From assembly GCA_020060625.1 (NCBI GenBank), contig JAGUZU010000066.1, positions 1 to 54,047 on the forward strand: 54,047 nucleotides of DNA, written 5' to 3'. Under the pieces are notes generated by a model, which was not told where the DNA came from, searched no databases, and saw only the letters and a list, made by a program, of their open reading frames with translations. Within the stretch, counting starts at the first letter, position 1; every line of letters begins with the position of its first letter. The position numbers were made by a program, and so were the translations under genes. The DNA is from Anaerolineales bacterium. Its GTDB lineage: Bacteria; Chloroflexota; Anaerolineae; Anaerolineales; Villigracilaceae. Of this stretch, positions 49,867-54,047 are shown piece by piece.

Positions 49867-50211
49867 TTACTTCTTCCCTGCGCGGCATTCATCACACGGA
49901 CACAACGCCCGCAGATAATGCCAGTTGTAGATGCCATAGTCATGCCCGTCCTCCCAGACGAAAGTCAAAGCGTAGGAACCGGTGGCGACGATGTTGGCGA
50001 TTTGCGTGGCGGGGCTGTCCTCCATTTGTTTGGTGAACACGTCTTCATCCGGTTCGGATTTCATGTTCTCATGTCCGCCGCGGCAGGAGGCGCAAGGGCA
50101 GGCGGCGCGCAGCAATCCAAACGGATAGATACTCGTATGTCCGCTGTCCCATGTAACGGTAAGTTCGCGTTTGCTTTTATTCGCTGTAACACTGGTTGGT
50201 TTTTCAGACAT
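49867..50211 (-). CDS. DUF971 (GBBH-like N-terminal domain) protein
   Basis: A 114-residue small protein with the DUF971 pattern: LTVTWDSGHTSIYPFGLLRAACPCASC at the front and WEDGHDYGIYNWHYLRALCPCDEC at the end. The two CPCxxC clusters could bind a metal or iron-sulfur cluster; such proteins are often linked to Fe-S carrier machinery (known of the family, not shown here). It is followed by the SH3-like gene but not coupled to it. Confidence 0.9.
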   Translation of the reverse strand: MSEKPTSVTANKSKRELTVTWDSGHTSIYPFGLLRAACPCASCRGGHENMKSEPDEDVFTKQMEDSPATQIANIVATGSYALTFVWEDGHDYGIYNWHYLRALCPCDECRAGKK

Positions 50212-50239
50212 TTTGTTTCCTTGTTATTGATGTGAAGGT

Positions 50240-50713
50240 TTACGGTGAAGGCACAACCGCCAAAAATTCAGACGCCGCCCACCCGGCTCGTGTGTCGTCA
50301 TAAGACGCGACGAGATACCACCAGATATAGCCGTCGGTTTCCCGCGGTCCATCCTTGACGAGGAAGACCTCCGCCTCTTCCCCGCGAAAAACTGTTTCAG
50401 AACCCAAGCCTGGCGCCGAGCGGATTCTTAACCCGTCGCCGCCGGTGCCGTTGATCTGCACGTAGCCTTCGATGTGGATGGTTTCGGGATCGAACGTGGG
50501 GCTGGCAAGGGGATCAAGGGTGGGAGTGGCTGTGGCGGCAAGCGTATGAGTCGGGGCGGGGATCATGGTCAGGTCGGCGGGAGCAAACCCAACGTCAGGG
50601 GAGAGGCGGGGAGATGTCCACCCGATAAGTGCAAGTGTGACCAGGATCAGAACGCCTGCGAAGACAAGCGATCCGGTAATCACAAAACGGTTGAGGTAGG
50701 GGCGCATGTCCAT
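50240..50713 (-). CDS. Membrane-anchored SH3-like domain protein
   Basis: A 157-residue protein with one N-terminal membrane helix (about 10-32), a Pro/Thr linker (about 50-78), and a bacterial SH3 domain (about 85-155: GDGLRIRSAPGLGSETVFRGEEAEV, GWAASEFLAVV). Bacterial SH3 domains often bind cell-wall peptides. It is one base downstream of the DAGK-like gene, so the two are cotranscribed. Confidence 0.85.
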   Translation of the reverse strand: MDMRPYLNRFVITGSLVFAGVLILVTLALIGWTSPRLSPDVGFAPADLTMIPAPTHTLAATATPTLDPLASPTFDPETIHIEGYVQINGTGGDGLRIRSAPGLGSETVFRGEEAEVFLVKDGPRETDGYIWWYLVASYDDTRAGWAASEFLAVVPSP

Positions 50714-50714
50714 G

Positions 50715-51659
50715 TTATTTCTTTGGGTTTTGAAGCAAGTATAAAGCGTTTTTGGGCATCAGCACTTTGAGCGCGCGATGCCGCACTTTGATCTCGGCGC
50801 GGTTGCTGCCCAGCGTGGGGTCGCCGTCCACTTGAATGGAAAAGTGCGCGTCCGATTCGATGCGCGCCGTGCGGAAAGGGATGCGCCGCGCATGGTCGGA
50901 GTTGAGATGCCGCCCGGATACAAGCTCGAAAAAATGACGGAAGGCGTCGGCGAGACTGGCACCGCTCAGGAGCCATAGATCCATTTCACCGTCGTCGAGA
51001 AGCGCGTCCGGCGAAAGCACGGACAAGCCGCCCGCGTAATGGCGGATGTTGTTTGCGACGGCGACGAGATAATGTCCTTCCACCAGTTTGTCATCGGCGT
51101 AGACGCGCAGGTCGAGCCCGTGCCAGAAAGACGCCTCCCAAACGGTGGTGGCGAAATAATGCGGCACAGCCATGTGCTTGAAGAAACGCGGACGCGGTTC
51201 GATGCGGCGGATGGTTTCCGCATCCAAGCCGATGCCCGACCATAGGAGAAAGGGGCGTTCGTTGCAAAGACCCACGTCCACGTATTGAGGCTCGACGTTC
51301 GCCAGTAGTTTGGCGTTCTCGCGCAAGTTCCACCACTGCCACCAACTGAACGGCTTTTGTCCCTGCTCTATCGCCCAGACATTGGTGGTACCTGCGGGCA
51401 GGACCGCCAACGCCGTTTCCGAGTTGACCAATCCGCTGGCGACTTGCCCCACTGTGCCATCGCCGCCGATGGCGAAGACCGCTTCATATTTCTCCCGCGC
51501 GGCTTGATGCGCGGTTTGGACGGCGTGTGTGCCGCTGAGGGTTTCGGCGACATCCACGCTCCAGCCTGCGGCTTGCAATGGTTTGATGATTCCGTGAACG
51601 AATCTCCCGACGGGGTAACGTCCTGCCGCGGGGTTGTAGAGTAAAAGTCCCTTTCGCAT
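50715..51659 (-). CDS. Diacylglycerol kinase-like lipid kinase
   Basis: A 314-residue DAGK_cat family enzyme (YegS/BmrU type). Seen: the N-terminal LLLYNPAAGR, the nucleotide-binding FAIGGDGTVGQVASGL, the LPAGTTNVWA loop, and the C-terminal beta-domain with DGEMDLW and VDGD. It phosphorylates a lipid such as diacylglycerol, but the native substrate is unknown. TATAAT on the minus strand (51667-51672) ends 7 bases before the ATG and no Shine-Dalgarno sequence is seen, so it may be leaderless. Confidence 0.92.
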   Translation of the reverse strand: MRKGLLLYNPAAGRYPVGRFVHGIIKPLQAAGWSVDVAETLSGTHAVQTAHQAAREKYEAVFAIGGDGTVGQVASGLVNSETALAVLPAGTTNVWAIEQGQKPFSWWQWWNLRENAKLLANVEPQYVDVGLCNERPFLLWSGIGLDAETIRRIEPRPRFFKHMAVPHYFATTVWEASFWHGLDLRVYADDKLVEGHYLVAVANNIRHYAGGLSVLSPDALLDDGEMDLWLLSGASLADAFRHFFELVSGRHLNSDHARRIPFRTARIESDAHFSIQVDGDPTLGSNRAEIKVRHRALKVLMPKNALYLLQNPKK

Positions 51660-51795
51660 GGCGGGGATTATAACCGCGCTTGCGCCATCGTTCCCTTTCC
51701 CTAAAACAGGGAAGGATTGGGAATTTGGGGTGGGAGAGTGGTGATTTGTGTGTTGGGGTAAAATCAGAGAAAGTTAACGAATAAAGGTTCTGTCC

Positions 51796-52449
51796 ATGCC
51801 CAAATTAACTGTTAAGATATTACGCAGGGAAGCCGCTGTTTTTTCAATTGCAGAATCGCGTCATGCCGAAAAATCGTTATTTGGCGTAACGGACGGTAAG
51901 GCTGTGGGGACGTATCTTGAGCATAAATTCAAGACATATCTGCGGGGAAAGTACGATTTTGAAGCGGGCAATTCAGCCAGCGGCATAGATTTTCCAAATT
52001 TACTTGTTGACGTGAAAGTTACGAGCATCAATCAGCCGCAATCATCCTGCCCTTTCAAATCCGCCCGGCAGAAAATTTATGGTTTGGGTTATTCGCTTCT
52101 TGTGTTCGTCTACGAAAAATCGGACAATGCCGCCAGGAAGACAGCATCCTTAAAAATCCTGCACACCATTTTTATCAATGCGGACAGGACAGCGGATTTT
52201 CAGATGACAAAAGGCATCCTTCAGATATTGGAGAATGAAGGGAATCGGGACGACCTTGTCGCTTTTATGCTCGACAAGAATTTACCGGTGGATGACATCG
52301 AAGCAAACAAGATCGCAGGGGAAATTATCAACCACCCTCCCAGGCAGGGTTTCCTGACCATATCCAACGCTCTGCAATGGCGGCTACAATACAGCCGGGT
52401 CATTGAGCAGGCGGGTCGAATGGAAGGAATTTACCGGGTAAACGAATGA
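51796..52449 (+). CDS. Probable type II restriction endonuclease, PD-(D/E)xK fold
   Basis: A 217-residue protein. E42 in TYLEHKFK, D65 in GIDFP and D72-V-K74 in LLVDVKVTS match the PD-(D/E)xK active-site order. The following SINQPQSSCPFKSARQKIYGLGYSLLVFVYEK is a conserved-looking block. The methyltransferase gene overlaps its end by 4 bases, which makes restriction the best call. AAAGG precedes the start. A -10 like TAAAAT is at 51759-51764. Target sequence cannot be read from this. The region is AT-richer than the rest, consistent with transfer. Confidence 0.75.
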   Translation: MPKLTVKILRREAAVFSIAESRHAEKSLFGVTDGKAVGTYLEHKFKTYLRGKYDFEAGNSASGIDFPNLLVDVKVTSINQPQSSCPFKSARQKIYGLGYSLLVFVYEKSDNAARKTASLKILHTIFINADRTADFQMTKGILQILENEGNRDDLVAFMLDKNLPVDDIEANKIAGEIINHPPRQGFLTISNALQWRLQYSRVIEQAGRMEGIYRVNE

Positions 52450-53897
52450 CCGACATGTTGCGACAAGCGCAGATAGAGTTTGGAGATTTTCAAACCCCGT
52501 TAGAGTTGGCAAAGAAGGTATGCGAAAAACTGGTTGAATTGGGCGTGTCTCCGACTATAGTAATCGAGCCTACTTGCGGCGTTGGCGCTTTTGTTGAAGC
52601 GTCCGCTGTCAGTTTTCCTTCCGCAAAGGCAATTATTGGGGTTGATGTTAACCGGGTTTATCTTGACGAGTTGGAAAACCGGAAAAACAGGTTCTTCCAA
52701 AACAGGCGCATTCGTTTGTTGCAAGGCGATTTTTTTGATTTCAACTGGAAGAATTTGCTCGACGTTGAAGGTTCGTTATTGGTGATTGGCAATTTTCCCT
52801 GGGTCACGAATTCCCAACAAGGCGTGATCGGCGGAACGAATCTTCCCGCAAAAATCAATTTTCAAAATCGAAACGGCTTCGACGCCATGACGGGGAAAAG
52901 CAATTTCGATATTTCGGAATGGATGTTAATTCAATCGTCAAACTGGCTGAGAAACCGACATGGTTATCTTGCAATGCTGGTCAAAACCTCGGTAGCCAGA
53001 AAATTTCTAAATCATCTGCACGCAGAAAAAATTGGCATTTTGCGCTCTGCAATATACAGCATTGACGCTAAGAAGTATTTTGACGTTTCTGTGGACGCCT
53101 GTTTGTTATTCTGCGAGTTCGACCCTCGATCACACAATTATGATTATGACATTTACGAAGGCATTAACAGTATAAGCGGGCAGCGGGTCGGTCATCGAAA
53201 CGGAATTACGGTTCGAGATTTGGATGCATTCGAACGATTGAGCGGGTATTATGGACGCAATAAAACAAAGTGGCGTTCTGGAATCAAACATGACTGCTCG
53301 GATGTGATGGAACTTCGAAAAGTTGACGGAAGTTTTGTCAACGGATTGGGCGAGATCGTGGAAATCGAATCCACATATCTTTATCCGTTGCTAAAAGGCT
53401 CCGATATCGCCAACAACCGTATTGAGGCGACGAACCGTTATGCTCTTGTCACACAAACGGCAGTGGGCGAACCAACCAGCCCAATTAAAAAACTCGCGCC
53501 TAAGACTTGGAATTATCTGGAGGCGCACGCCAAATATTTGGATGGAAGAAAAAGCAGAATATATCGAGACAACCCGCGCTTTTCGATTTTCGGGGTTGGC
53601 GCATATACTTTTGCGCCATACAAGATCGCAATCTGTGGTCTTTACAAAAAACTGGATTTCCGCCTCGTCCGCACAATCGAAAATAAGCCCGCGGTCTTTG
53701 ATGACACGGTTTATTTTTTGAGTTTCACAAAGGAACAGGATGCAAAAAAAATTCTTGACATTCTATCTTCAAGGATTGCAAGAGATTTTTATTCCGCCCT
53801 GATTTTCTGGGACGAAAAACGCCCGATAAAAAGCAGTATTCTGAACAGCCTGAATTTAGAGCAATTCGAAGGTTCACAAGTTCTCACCTTGTTTTAG
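52446..53897 (+). CDS. N6-adenine DNA methyltransferase of the type II pair
   Basis: A 483-residue enzyme. Motif I is E41-PTCGVGAF, and the acidic loop is GVDVNRVYL. Motif X is near the N-terminus (FGDFQTPLELAKKV). The catalytic motif IV is N116-F-P-W119, a variant of the usual (N/D)PP(Y/F/W) with Phe in the second place, as in some gamma-class enzymes. The C-terminal half (about 270-460) is probably the target-recognition domain, with a KGSDIANNRI block. It protects host DNA from the upstream nuclease. ATGA overlap. Confidence 0.88.
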   Translation: MTDMLRQAQIEFGDFQTPLELAKKVCEKLVELGVSPTIVIEPTCGVGAFVEASAVSFPSAKAIIGVDVNRVYLDELENRKNRFFQNRRIRLLQGDFFDFNWKNLLDVEGSLLVIGNFPWVTNSQQGVIGGTNLPAKINFQNRNGFDAMTGKSNFDISEWMLIQSSNWLRNRHGYLAMLVKTSVARKFLNHLHAEKIGILRSAIYSIDAKKYFDVSVDACLLFCEFDPRSHNYDYDIYEGINSISGQRVGHRNGITVRDLDAFERLSGYYGRNKTKWRSGIKHDCSDVMELRKVDGSFVNGLGEIVEIESTYLYPLLKGSDIANNRIEATNRYALVTQTAVGEPTSPIKKLAPKTWNYLEAHAKYLDGRKSRIYRDNPRFSIFGVGAYTFAPYKIAICGLYKKLDFRLVRTIENKPAVFDDTVYFLSFTKEQDAKKILDILSSRIARDFYSALIFWDEKRPIKSSILNSLNLEQFEGSQVLTLF

Positions 53898-54012
53898 ATG
53901 ATTTTGATCAATAATTTCCCGAACAAATCATGTAAAGAGACAGAGGATCAGGGCAATCGCATCTAAATTGGCTTGGAAATGAGGTAAAACTGGCTACTAT
54001 CAAGGAGTAGCC
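53898..54012. other. Intergenic, leader of the next gene
   Basis: No ORF of note. TAAAAC (53985-53990) and AAGGAG (54002-54007) look like a -10 and a Shine-Dalgarno sequence for the gene beginning at 54013. Confidence 0.5.
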
Positions 54013-54047
54013 ATGCCGCCGAAGCCATTGGAAGCGATTGAAGAGCA
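54013..54047 (+). CDS. Start of a gene cut by the window edge
   Basis: ATG with AAGGAG 5 bases upstream opens a frame MPPKPLEAIEE that runs off the end. Only 11 full residues are visible, so no family can be named. Confidence 0.5.
   Translation, partial: MPPKPLEAIEE

Overview
The window reads as chromosomal DNA from a Chloroflexota bacterium, most likely of the class Anaerolineae. This is inferred from gene content and style, not from a marker gene. The signs are lipoproteins with long Thr/Pro linkers, very large GAF-domain histidine kinases, NACHT and formylglycine-generating-enzyme-like (FGE) domains, GT-C membrane enzymes, moderately high GC, and many short palindromic repeats between genes. 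No rRNA, tRNA, CRISPR array or insertion sequence was seen.

Layout. 1-8.3 kb: a HAD phosphatase, a GAF-GAF-PAS histidine kinase, a metallo-beta-lactamase-fold protein with degenerate metal ligands, a nucleotidyltransferase-nth-ybaK run, a duplicated DinB-like protein, folK and an FAH-family enzyme. 8.3-15.3 kb: a class V aminotransferase resembling the molybdenum-cofactor sulfurase N-domain, a repeat array beside a GIY-YIG nuclease, an HU-like protein, ywbE, a lipoprotein, an amine dehydrogenase of the TMADH/histamine dehydrogenase family, and an SDR protein whose start codon lies inside a repeat. 15.3-22.2 kb: a cobalamin riboswitch followed by btuF-btuC-cobO-cobT-cobS-cobC-cobU-btuD, which fits import of corrinoids and completion of cobinamide to cobalamin. 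No corrin-ring genes are present here. 22.2-28.4 kb: a lipoprotein and three GT-C-type membrane proteins, two of them tandem paralogues. 28.5-31.5 kb: a Fur-family regulator with a clear palindromic operator, followed by cbiM-cbiQ-cbiO for Co/Ni uptake. 31.5-36.6 kb: a lipoprotein, a NACHT-FGE STAND protein followed by a small protein sharing its N-terminal motif, and a FIST protein. 36.6-42.3 kb: a 1338-residue membrane histidine kinase, then metK under a SAM-I riboswitch with an enlarged arm. 42.4-51.7 kb: two FGE-like lipoproteins (one broken by a single in-frame stop) around a winged-helix response regulator, a C39-peptidase/TPR protein, a flavin reductase, an AMMECR1 protein, a large TPR protein, a DUF971 protein, an SH3-like protein and a diacylglycerol-kinase-like enzyme. 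51.8-53.9 kb: a compact type II restriction-modification pair, AT-richer than its surroundings, then the start of a further gene at the edge.

Three themes stand out. At least ten genes carry a -10 hexamer only 6-9 bases before the start codon and no Shine-Dalgarno sequence, which points to leaderless transcripts. Short repeats have entered functional sites: both riboswitches, one start codon, and the cobS stop/cobC start junction. The strongest candidate for an undescribed system is the NACHT-FGE protein with its small motif-sharing partner at 32.3-35.3 kb.
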